Origin: Niveispirillum sp.
GTDB taxonomy: Bacteria > Pseudomonadota > Alphaproteobacteria > Azospirillales > Azospirillaceae
Assembly (NCBI GenBank): GCA_016463045.1
Contig: JAEMSB010000048.1
Span: forward strand, 1 to 14,315
DNA: 14,315 bases
Direction: 5' to 3'
Under the pieces are notes generated by a model. It was not told the origin of the DNA. It searched no databases and worked only from the letters and a program-made list of their open reading frames with translations. A program made the position numbers and the translations under genes. The first letter of the stretch is position 1. Each line of letters starts with the position of its first letter. Of this stretch, positions 6,909 through 13,502 are shown one piece after another.

Positions 6909-9149
6909 ATGGTACACGCGGAGGTGAATACGGAGGAGAATGCTGGCCCTCCGTCACACACGATGCTTGAGGCTCTGTGTTTCATCGCCCGCCACCACGG
7001 CCTGCATCTGTCTCAAGAACAGTTGATCCGGCAATTCGCCCGTAGCAACGGCGAAGTATCAGCAGCCAGCATCGTAGCGGCTGCGGATCAAAACGGGCTG
7101 AAAGCACAGCGGACCCACCTGCGCTTCGAACATCTGCTGCGCCTAGGCCGGGCCGTCCCGGCTTTGCTGCGCATGAAAGACGGTACGGCGCAGGTTCTCA
7201 TAAATACACATGTGCAATCGTCCCCGCCCGTTGTCTTGCTGCGCCACCCGACCGATGGTTCACAGCCGCAACCGTATGATCTCGTCAGTCTTTCGGAAAT
7301 CTGGGCTGGCGAAGCGGTTCTGTTCAAGCGCAAGCACGGCACCAGCCAAGCCGACGAGGATTTCAGCATCGGGTGGCTGATCCGGCAACTGGCCAAGGAC
7401 AAGCGGATTTTCCGCGATGTCGGATTCTCCGCGTTGGCCATGTCGTTCTTCGCCCTTGTGCCGCCCTTGCTTTATTTTCTGGTCGTTAACCGCGTGCTGG
7501 TCCATCAGCGCATGTCGACCCTGTTCGTATTGGCGGTCGGGGTCGGCTTTGTCGTGATCTTCGATGCGATCTTTGGGTATCTGAGGCGCTGGTTAGTCGC
7601 CGAGGGCACGGCGCGCATCGATGCCCGCCTCGGTACCTATATTTTCGATAGGCTGGTCGGCCTTCCCATTGAGGTATTCGAACGGCAGCCCACGGGCATG
7701 ATCAGCTTCAAGATCGGGGAAGCCAACCGCATCCGTGCCTTCCTGACCGGTCAGGTATTTTCTACTTTGCTGGACAGCGCAGTACTGGTCGTGCTGCTGC
7801 CGGTGATGTTCTACATGCACGCGCCCCTGACCTTTTTTGTCCTGGGCGTGGCGCTGATCATGTTCCTGGTCATCCTGGTATTCCTGCCGGCCGTGGGCCG
7901 GGCCTATGGCCGTATGGTCAGGGCCGAACAGATGAAGGGATCGCTACTGATCGAGACCGTGCATGGCATGCGTACGATCAAGACCCTGGCTCTGGAGGGT
8001 CGGCGCCGTCAGCAATGGGACGACGCCGCGTCAGAGGCTGTGAAGGCCCACCGGGACATGCAGTTCCTGGTGAACATGCCCCAGACCTTATTGCAGCCCC
8101 TGGAAAAGCTGATCTATTCCGGTTCGCTGCTACTTGGCTGCTATCTGGCGCTCAGTAGCCAGGATGGGGCGGTGGCTGTCGGCGCTTTGATCGCCTTCAC
8201 CATGCTGGCGGGTCGCGTGACACAGCCCATCGTACAGATCGCCGGTCTGCTTCAGAGCGTTCAGGAGATACGTGGCGCCTTGAGCCAAGTATCGTCGCTG
8301 GTCAATATCCCAGCCGAAGATACACGCTCAACCCATGGATTGCGCCCGCGCTTTGCAGGGGCCGTGCTCTTTGATGAGGTGCGTTTCCGTTATCCCGGCG
8401 CTCAATCCTATGCCCTGGACCGTGTCAGCTTCGCATTGCCGGCAGGCAGCGTCACCGGCATCATGGGACGCAGCGGGTCGGGCAAGACCACGGTTACCCG
8501 CATGCTGCAGGGTCTGCATCAGGATTATGATGGCCTGATCAAGATCGATGGCACCGATCTGCGTCAGATGGACCTGACGCATCTGCGGGCCAATCTGGGG
8601 GTCGTGCTGCAGGATAATTTCCTGTTCTCCGGCACCATCCGCGAGAATATCGGCATCGCACGGCCCGACGCGACTTTCGAGGAAATCATCCAGGCCGCAC
8701 GGATGGCTGGTGCAGAGGAGTTCATCGAGCGCCTGCCTGCCGGCTATGACACGGTCCTGTCGGAAGGCGCCAGCAACCTGTCGGGTGGGCAACGCCAGCG
8801 GCTGGCCATCGCCCGCGCCCTGCTGGTGGATCCCCCCATCCTGATCCTGGACGAAGCCACCAGCGCCCTTGACCCGGAAAGCGAAAGCATCGTCAACAAC
8901 AACCTTCGCTACATTGCCGAAGGCAGAACAATGGTGGTGATCTCCCACCGGCTTGCCTCGTTGGTCGATTGCGACCAGATCATCGTCATGGAGCGCGGTC
9001 AGGTCTACGACATCGGCACCCATGACGAGTTGGTCGTGCGCTGCCCGATCTACCGCCATCTCTGGTTCCAGCAGAACCGTCACCAGTCCCCGCCGCCCCC
9101 CGGAGCAACCAGCAATGAACGGTCGATCCCTGGTCCTGCGGCCGAGTAG
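6909..9149 (+). CDS. Type I secretion ABC transporter with degenerate C39-like domain (HlyB/RtxB-like)
   Basis: The ATG at 6909 is preceded by AAGGGA with a 4 bp gap and gives 746 residues; the TTG 24 bp upstream is less likely. The N-terminal ~130 residues align in pattern with C39 peptidase-like domains (LEALCFIARHHG...). However, the position of the catalytic cysteine is Thr18 and the usual histidine position (about DGTAQVLI) is Ala, so the domain should not cut leader peptides, as in HlyB. A transmembrane domain follows (about 160-450). The nucleotide-binding domain has Walker A GRSGSGKT (520-527), LSGGQ (624-628), Walker B ILILDE (644-649) and ISHRL. It would power one-step export from cytoplasm to outside together with the downstream fusion protein and an outer-membrane channel encoded elsewhere. 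The proline-rich C-terminal tail (QSPPPPGATSN) is probably disordered. Confidence 0.92.
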   Translation: MVHAEVNTEENAGPPSHTMLEALCFIARHHGLHLSQEQLIRQFARSNGEVSAASIVAAADQNGLKAQRTHLRFEHLLRLGRAVPALLRMKDGTAQVLINTHVQSSPPVVLLRHPTDGSQPQPYDLVSLSEIWAGEAVLFKRKHGTSQADEDFSIGWLIRQLAKDKRIFRDVGFSALAMSFFALVPPLLYFLVVNRVLVHQRMSTLFVLAVGVGFVVIFDAIFGYLRRWLVAEGTARIDARLGTYIFDRLVGLPIEVFERQPTGMISFKIGEANRIRAFLTGQVFSTLLDSAVLVVLLPVMFYMHAPLTFFVLGVALIMFLVILVFLPAVGRAYGRMVRAEQMKGSLLIETVHGMRTIKTLALEGRRRQQWDDAASEAVKAHRDMQFLVNMPQTLLQPLEKLIYSGSLLLGCYLALSSQDGAVAVGALIAFTMLAGRVTQPIVQIAGLLQSVQEIRGALSQVSSLVNIPAEDTRSTHGLRPRFAGAVLFDEVRFRYPGAQSYALDRVSFALPAGSVTGIMGRSGSGKTTVTRMLQGLHQDYDGLIKIDGTDLRQMDLTHLRANLGVVLQDNFLFSGTIRENIGIARPDATFEEIIQAARMAGAEEFIERLPAGYDTVLSEGASNLSGGQRQRLAIARALLVDPPILILDEATSALDPESESIVNNNLRYIAEGRTMVVISHRLASLVDCDQIIVMERGQVYDIGTHDELVVRCPIYRHLWFQQNRHQSPPPPGATSNERSIPGPAAE

Positions 9150-10479
9150 CCGCTACGACAACGCCGACCAGTCGATCAATGATTTCCAGTCCCATATGGC
9201 GGAAATCACGGGCGCTCCGTACCCTGCCCGCGTCCGGATGACGGTGCATACGTTGTTCGCCATGATCGTCCTGGCGATTACTCTTTCCTGTGTCGTGGAG
9301 ATCGATCGCGTCGTGTCGGCCCCTGGCCGGCTGGTATCGAGAACGCCGACCCTGCTGGTTCAGCCCCTGGAATCCTCGGTGCTGCGGGAAGTGCTGGTAC
9401 GGCCCGGACAGACGGTCGCCAAGGACGACCTGCTGGTCATCCTGGACCCGACCATTTCAAGCGCCGATGTCTCCCAGCTCAGCTCTTCGCGTGAAGCGCT
9501 GAAGGCCCAGGTCGCCCGCTTGCAGGCCGAACAGATGGGCACACCATTTGCCAAGCCTGCCGACGGCGACAAGGCGGGGCAGACCGAATATGCCATCTGG
9601 AAGGCCCGGCAGGCGGAGCGGGAATCCCGGATTGCTGTATTCGACCAGCGTATGCAGGCCGTCAATGGTCAGATCGCCAGCGGCCTGCGCGACGCCGAGC
9701 ATTACCGGTCCCGCCTGAAGGTCAGCAGCGAAATTGAACAGATGCGCTCAGACTTGGCCCGCAAGGAAGTCGGCAGCCGGCTCAACGTCCTGATCGCCCA
9801 GGACAGCAAAGCTGAGATTTCCCGCAACCTGTCCAACAGCGAGCAACAGGTCATCACCTCGCGTCATGAGCTGCAGAGCATCACGGCGGAGCGCGAGGCC
9901 TATATCCAGGAATGGCAATCCCTCCTGACCAAGGAACTGGCCGCAAAGCAGAACGAGTTGAACGGGATCGAGGAGGAATTGTCCAAGGCGCAGTTCCGGC
10001 GTGATCTGGTGGAACTGCGCGCGGCGGCCGATGCAACGGTGGTCAGTGTCGCCGATGTCGGTACTGGTTCCGTTGTACCTTCGGGTGAGGTGCTGGTCAG
10101 CCTGATGCCGACCAATGCCACACTTGAGGTGGAGGCGGAGGTTGCCGGCATGGATCAAGGCTTCGTCAAGGTCGGGGATGAGGTTCAGGTCAAGCTCAAC
10201 GCCTATGAATTCACCCGCTTCGGCACTGTGAAGGCAGAAGTCAGGGCCATCAGCGAAAACAGTTTCACGACACGCGATGACGGTTCCGCTGCGACGGAAC
10301 GCTTCTACCGGGTACGGGCAGAAATCAAGTCTGTCGACTTGAAAAATGTACCGGGCGATATCCGTCTGGTCCCTGGCATGCCGTTACAGGCGGACATTGT
10401 CGTTGGCAGCCGCCCCATCATCGCCAATCTGGCAGATCGGGTCCTGAGCAACACGATGGAAGGGCTGCGTGAGCCCTGA
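9115..10479 (+). CDS. HlyD-family type I secretion membrane fusion protein
   Basis: The start is the ATG at 9115, with GGAG at 9102-9105 as ribosome binding site; upstream codons in this frame are only the out-of-frame shadow of the transporter gene. The 454-residue protein overlaps the transporter gene by 35 bp, implying coupled translation. It has a cytoplasmic N-terminus of ~42 residues and one membrane span at about 43-62. A biotinyl/lipoyl-like beta segment follows (about 75-113, SVLREVLVRPGQTVAKDDLLVIL written in part). Then come a long alpha-helical coiled-coil stretch rich in Q, E, L and R (about 117-320) and a C-terminal beta-barrel/D-loop region (about 325-440, with GSVVPSGEVLVSLMP and VPGMPLQADI). 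It bridges the inner-membrane ABC transporter to a TolC-type channel across the periplasm. The substrate is unknown. Confidence 0.93.
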   Translation: MNGRSLVLRPSSRYDNADQSINDFQSHMAEITGAPYPARVRMTVHTLFAMIVLAITLSCVVEIDRVVSAPGRLVSRTPTLLVQPLESSVLREVLVRPGQTVAKDDLLVILDPTISSADVSQLSSSREALKAQVARLQAEQMGTPFAKPADGDKAGQTEYAIWKARQAERESRIAVFDQRMQAVNGQIASGLRDAEHYRSRLKVSSEIEQMRSDLARKEVGSRLNVLIAQDSKAEISRNLSNSEQQVITSRHELQSITAEREAYIQEWQSLLTKELAAKQNELNGIEEELSKAQFRRDLVELRAAADATVVSVADVGTGSVVPSGEVLVSLMPTNATLEVEAEVAGMDQGFVKVGDEVQVKLNAYEFTRFGTVKAEVRAISENSFTTRDDGSAATERFYRVRAEIKSVDLKNVPGDIRLVPGMPLQADIVVGSRPIIANLADRVLSNTMEGLREP

Positions 10480-10536
10480 TCAGGCGCTGATGCCTGTAAC
10501 AGGCAGCGGATTGCTGCGTTTGTAAGACTTGTGAGA

Positions 10537-10560
10537 GGGGCGGGCCTAGCTGCCGGCCCC
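10537..10560 (+). terminator. GC-rich hairpin after the secretion operon, weak terminator candidate
   Basis: An inverted repeat with 9 bp arms (one mismatch; GGGGCGGGC against GCCGGCCCC) and a 6-nt loop lies 57 bp after the HlyD-like stop. No T-run follows, so intrinsic termination is doubtful. The rest of the 168 bp gap before the next remnant shows nothing distinctive. Confidence 0.3.
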
Positions 10561-10647
10561 TGTACCATTCGGGCATTGCCGTTGTGTTTGTCTTCAGACG
10601 AATGACTGCCGTACTCCAAGATCGCTCATACCTGTGTCTGGAACAGA

Positions 10648-11487
10648 ATGAGCAGCATGACCCATCTTGATCAGCTGGAAGCGGAGGGGATCCCATCATC
10701 CGAGAGGTGGTGGCCCAGTTCCGCAAGCCGGTGATGCTCTATTCCATCGGGAAGGACAGCGCCGTGATGCTGCATCTGACACTGAAAACCTTTTATCCAG
10801 GCCGCCTGCCCTTGCTCTTGCTACACGTCGATACGGGCTGGAAGTTCCGGGAGATGATCGGCTTCCGCGACAAGATCGCGGCTGACCTGGGGCTGGAACG
10901 ACTGGTCCATACCAATCCCAATGGCGTCGCCCAGGGGGGGCCGATCAGCCATGGATCGGCTGTGCATACCGACATCATGAGAACACAAGGATTGAAGTAA
11001 ACACTCGATCATTTCGGTTTCGGTACAGCCTTTGGCGGTGTGCGGCGTGACGAGGAACGTAGCCGCACCAAGGAGCAGGTGTTTTCATTCCGGTATCGAA
11101 ATCATAGTGCCCCCCTGCAACCAGCGCCTGGCACTCTGGAATCTGTATAATGGGCGCATCGGCAAGGGCGAAAGCATCCGGGCTTTCCCCCTGTCTAACG
11201 GGACCGAGCAGGATGTCTGGGCCTATATCGCGCGTGAGGCCATTCCCATCGTGCCGCTCTATTTCGCCAAGCCGCGTCCCGTCGTGTGGCGGGACGGTAC
11301 CTAGATCATGGTGGATGATCACCGCCTGCCCCTGCTGCCGGGGGAAGTGCCGGAGATGAGGAAGGTGCGGTTCCGCACCCTTGGCTGCTATCCGCTGACC
11401 GGCGCCATCGACAGCCAGGACGACACGCTGGAGGCCATCATCGACAAGCTGACGCGGGACAGCGAACGCCATGGCACGACAGGGCGG
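10648..11487 (+). pseudogene. cysD: cysD/nodP remnant (sulfate adenylyltransferase small subunit), multiply broken
   Basis: Read across frames this is the ATP-sulfurylase small subunit, which with the CysN GTPase makes adenosine 5'-phosphosulfate from sulfate and ATP. The start reads MTHLDQLEAEG. One base is missing at about 10693, after which the frame gives REVVAQFRKPVMLYSIGKDS, including the PP-loop SIGKDSAVMLHL. A TAA at 10998-11000 replaces a likely glutamine codon after TQGLK. The homologous reading then continues with GTAFGGVRRDEERSRTKEQ until a second frameshift at about 11106-11118. NQRLALWNLYNGR follows in the third frame, a TAG at 11302-11304 replaces a likely leucine codon, and the C-terminal MRKVRFRTLGCYPLTGA closes it. 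About 25 C-terminal residues are missing at the junction with the APS-kinase part. Two stops and two frameshifts make function as CysD implausible. Confidence 0.88.
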
Positions 11488-12030
11488 GGCAACCTGGATC
11501 TGGCGCTGCTGGTTAACGGCCTGTCAGGGGCCGGGAAATCCACCATCGCGAATCTGGTCGAACAAAGGCTGCATGCAACAGGCTGCGGGACGATGAGCCT
11601 GGATGGCGAGAATGTCCACCATGGCCTGTGCCGGGATCTGGGGTTCACACCTGCCGACCGGGTGGAGAATATCCGACGCGTCGCCCATGTCGCGCAACTG
11701 ATGGCCGAAGCCGGCCTGATCGTGCTGGTCAGCCTGATCAGCCCCTTCCGTGCCGACCCCGAGATGGCGCGGTCCCTGTGGCCGCCCGGTGAGTTCCTGG
11801 AGATCTTTGTCGATACCCCGCTGGATATCTGTGAGGCACGCGACGTGAAGGGGCTGTACCGCAAGGCGCGCTCCGGCACCCTGCCCAACTTCACAGGTAT
11901 CGGCAGCCCTTACGAGCCCCCGACGGAACCTGATCTGCGCCTCGACACCGGTGCCGGCGCTGCGGCATCCCTGGCTGATGCGGTTGTGCGTCATCTGGCC
12001 CAAACCGGCATCATTCCATCCATGGAGTAA
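11308..12030 (+). CDS. cysC: CysD tail fused to APS kinase (CysC) domain; open frame, probably a deletion product
   Basis: This 240-residue open frame starts at an ATG six bases after the last CysD stop codon and has no good ribosome binding site. Residues 1-60 are the C-terminus of CysD; from about residue 61 it is an APS kinase, which phosphorylates adenosine 5'-phosphosulfate to PAPS, the sulfate donor. The P-loop GLSGAGKST is at 71-79, LDGENVHHGL at 98-107 (usual form DGDNxRHGL), ISPFRA at 144-149 and KGLYRKAR at 181-188. The complete GTPase domain of CysN/NodQ that normally lies between these parts is absent, so an in-frame deletion of roughly 1.3 kb is inferred. The substitution of the conserved arginine by histidine (residue 104) and of aspartate by glutamate (101) suggests relaxed constraint. 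It may be translated, but an active role is uncertain. Confidence 0.65.
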   Translation: MVDDHRLPLLPGEVPEMRKVRFRTLGCYPLTGAIDSQDDTLEAIIDKLTRDSERHGTTGRGNLDLALLVNGLSGAGKSTIANLVEQRLHATGCGTMSLDGENVHHGLCRDLGFTPADRVENIRRVAHVAQLMAEAGLIVLVSLISPFRADPEMARSLWPPGEFLEIFVDTPLDICEARDVKGLYRKARSGTLPNFTGIGSPYEPPTEPDLRLDTGAGAAASLADAVVRHLAQTGIIPSME

Positions 12031-12061
12031 TGCCAACGGTCATAATTTATGACCGTTGGTA
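12031..12061. repeat. 27 bp perfect palindrome directly after the APS-kinase stop
   Basis: Arms CCAACGGTCATAA (12033-12045) and its exact complement (12047-12059) flank a single T. With one wobble pair and one more pair, an RNA stem could extend to 12031-12061. It begins 3 bp after the stop codon and could act as a transcript 3' end, but no T-run follows. It is the first of four adjacent hairpins. Confidence 0.7.
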
Positions 12062-12118
12062 CGGCGGTGACGACCGCCGCGCCGCCCATGCGGCGTAGCC
12101 AAGGGCGCGGATGCGCCC
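12062..12118. repeat. Three tandem GC-rich hairpins with 4-nt loops
   Basis: Three perfect stem-loops stand almost end to end. The first is CGGCGGT (12062-12068) with its partner at 12073-12079 and loop GACG. The second is CGCCGC (12080-12085) with its partner at 12090-12095 and loop CCAT. The third is GGGCGC (12103-12108) with its partner at 12113-12118 and loop GGAT. They follow immediately after the 27 bp palindrome. The pattern suits a dispersed palindromic element (REP or MITE type) or a structured RNA. No coding sequence explains it. Confidence 0.6.
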
Positions 12119-12149
12119 GCCGGCGACTGAGGGGCACGAATGGCGGCGC

Positions 12150-12209
12150 AGGAGTTGGCGTCAATATGATATCAGATAGCTTTCAGATATCATATTGACG
12201 CCAACTCCT
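12150..12209. repeat. 60 bp palindrome, 24 bp perfect arms, 12-nt loop containing AGATAGC
   Basis: The left arm is 12150-12173 and the right arm 12186-12209; they are exact complements. The loop, 12174-12185, contains AGATAGC. The inner arm holds ATATGATATC, which differs by one base from the ATATGATAGC found in the palindrome cluster at 12990-13022. The remaining part of the 12031-12269 gap (12210-12269) shows nothing recognisable. Confidence 0.8.
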
Positions 12210-12269
12210 TGCCATCCCCCGCCGGATCGCTCATAGCCTCCATTCCAATGCACCCGGCGATGTAGGAAC

Positions 12270-12987
12270 ATGCCATACCGATCCTGGTCACCGGCGCTGT
12301 CGGCTTCATCGGACACCATACCTGTCAGGCGCTGCTGGACCTTCTCACGCCCCATCCCGGCTTCCGCTTCCAGAACCTGGACATTGCCGACCGCGACGGC
12401 ATGACGGAACTGGTCAGGGCACATCCGGAAATCACGGGCGTCATCCATCTGGCGGCCCAGGCCGGGGTGCGCCATTCGCCGATCGATCCCTACACCTATA
12501 TCCAGACCAACCTGATGGGGCAGGTGGTGATGCTGGAGGCGGCGCGTCTGCTGCCGGGCCTCCAGCATTTCGTCTATGCCAGCTCATCCTCCGTCTATGG
12601 CGCCGATGCTGTTCGCCGAAGCCATTCTGGCAGGAAGGCCCATCCGGGTGTTCAACCATGGCGACATGGCCCGCGACTTCACCTTTGTCGATGACATCCT
12701 GGCCGGGCGTGCTGGCCACGCCCGGCCAGGATGTGGTGCCGCACCGCGTCTATAATCTGGGCAATCACCGACCCGAACCGCTGCTGCGTTTCATCGGCCT
12801 GATCGAACAGGCCCTGGGCCGCAAGGCCGAGATGGTGCTGGAACCGATCCAGCCGGGCGATGTCGCCGCGACCTGCGCCGATATCGCGGCCAGCAGCCAG
12901 GACCTGAACTATCACCCCCGCACCAGCCTGGATGAGGACATTCCCCGCTTCCTCGACTGGTTCAAGGCCTATCGCAGGGTAGCTTAG
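12270..12987 (+). pseudogene. NAD-dependent nucleotide-sugar epimerase remnant (UDP-glucuronate 4-epimerase-like)
   Basis: Pieces of a short-chain dehydrogenase-type epimerase are spread over three frames. ATG at 12270 is one base out of frame with PILVTGAVGFIGHHTC, whose GxxGxxG motif (12290-12313) binds NAD; an in-frame TAG at 12263 rules out an earlier start. About 20-25 residues after the first helix seem deleted. The frame continues through HLAAQAGVRHSPIDPYTY and FVYASSSSVYGA to about 12603. There it jumps to LFAEAILAGRPIRVFNHGD, so the catalytic YxxxK region and the substrate-binding middle (about 80 residues) are gone. A further shift at about 12703 leads to VLATPGQDVVPHRVYNLGNH and the C-terminus, ending at TAG 12985-12987. 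Intact homologues supply uronic or other sugar nucleotides for polysaccharides. This copy cannot be active. Confidence 0.88.
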
Positions 12988-12989
12988 GG

Positions 12990-13022
12990 GCTATCTGCTA
13001 TCATGATAGCTATATGATAGCT
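12990..13022. repeat. GATAGC palindrome cluster I (candidate par centromere/operator site)
   Basis: Overlapping palindromes are packed here: GCTATC at 12990, the perfect 14 bp palindrome GCTATCATGATAGC at 12997-13010, and AGCTAT-ATG-ATAGCT at 13008-13022. The 12-mer CTATATGATAGC (13010-13021) recurs exactly, on the opposite strand, at 13476-13487 just before parA. The cluster begins 3 bp after the epimerase remnant. Confidence 0.65.
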
Positions 13023-13365
13023 TTTTGCTTCTAAATTGATTGCCATGATTTGGTTGGGAGCGGTCCGACGGGTACGGGCCTGAGGGGCGGGGCAAAGCTT
13101 CACTCGATCCGTACGATCAGCCGAACCAGACTGGCGACGTCCGTCCTGGACGTGATCATCGCCCCACAGCAGGCGCTCGTCACCCGTTACGCCATCCTGA
13201 AGGGTCTGCTGCGGATTTATCAGGATGCCGCCGGTCCTAAGCTGTTCCGCAAGGAGCCGCTTGGGAACGTCCATGTGGAGAGGGTGATCAGCAATCTGAT
13301 CGCGACCAAGGGGGTGGTTCCCGATCCTGACCACTCTGCATCACAAAAGCCACCTACCCTGGTGG
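13023..13365. other. Region between palindrome clusters; unrecognised open frame, probably not a gene
   Basis: A rightward frame is open from 13050 to 13409 (119 codons), but I recognise no family in it. Its middle (residues about 28-95) has protein-like composition and could be a fragment of something lost. The start lacks a ribosome binding site, and the last 14 or so codons are built from the 55 bp palindrome, with the stop inside its right arm. An equally long frame is open on the opposite strand. No RNA gene or terminator is seen. I treat this as degenerate DNA or as spacer of the partition region. Confidence 0.4.
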
Positions 13366-13420
13366 AAATCAGAATGCTATCTAAATGCTATCAAATAGCA
13401 TTTAGATAGCATTCTGATTT
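13366..13420. repeat. GATAGC palindrome II: 55 bp, 26 bp perfect arms, 3-nt centre
   Basis: The left arm 13366-13391 and right arm 13395-13420 are exact complements around CAA. TGCTATC occurs at 13375 and 13386, 11 bp apart, so both lie on the same helix face; the mirrored copies are GATAGCA at 13405-13411 and AATAGCA at 13394-13400. It could form a cruciform or bind a dimeric protein array. It lies 83 bp upstream of parA. Confidence 0.8.
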
Positions 13421-13474
13421 ATCATGCATCACCTATCAGGCAGGATGCTTGATATTCCCCTGTTAGTAGCCAAT

Positions 13475-13493
13475 TGCTATCATATAGATAGCA
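13475..13493. promoter_or_regulatory. GATAGC palindrome III: candidate par operator
   Basis: TGCTATC (13475-13481) and GATAGCA (13487-13493) flank ATATA, 9 bp before the parA ATG. A TATAGA (13483-13488) inside it could be the -10 of the par promoter, which would place transcription start within a few bases of the start codon. A protein bound here would therefore block the promoter. The promoter assignment is inference; the palindrome is plain. Confidence 0.6.
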
Positions 13494-13502
13494 CCTGAGT
13501 TA

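Noticed and set aside
6382..6927. 181-codon rightward frame overlapping the end of the GT92-like gene
   Set aside because: It lies in another frame of a recognised gene and has no ribosome binding site or family resemblance.
12031..12118. tRNA gene or integron attC site
   Set aside because: The four stem-loops are serial and do not form a cloverleaf or one long attC-type hairpin, and no integrase is present.
13050..13409. 119-codon frame as a real gene
   Set aside because: No recognisable family, no ribosome binding site, an equally open opposite strand, and its end is made of the palindrome.
13366..13420. Intrinsic transcription terminator
   Set aside because: The stem is AT-rich, no T-run follows, and no supported gene ends just upstream.
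12990..13493. CRISPR array
   Set aside because: The repeated units are short palindromic cores with irregular spacing, with no uniform repeat-spacer pattern and no cas genes.
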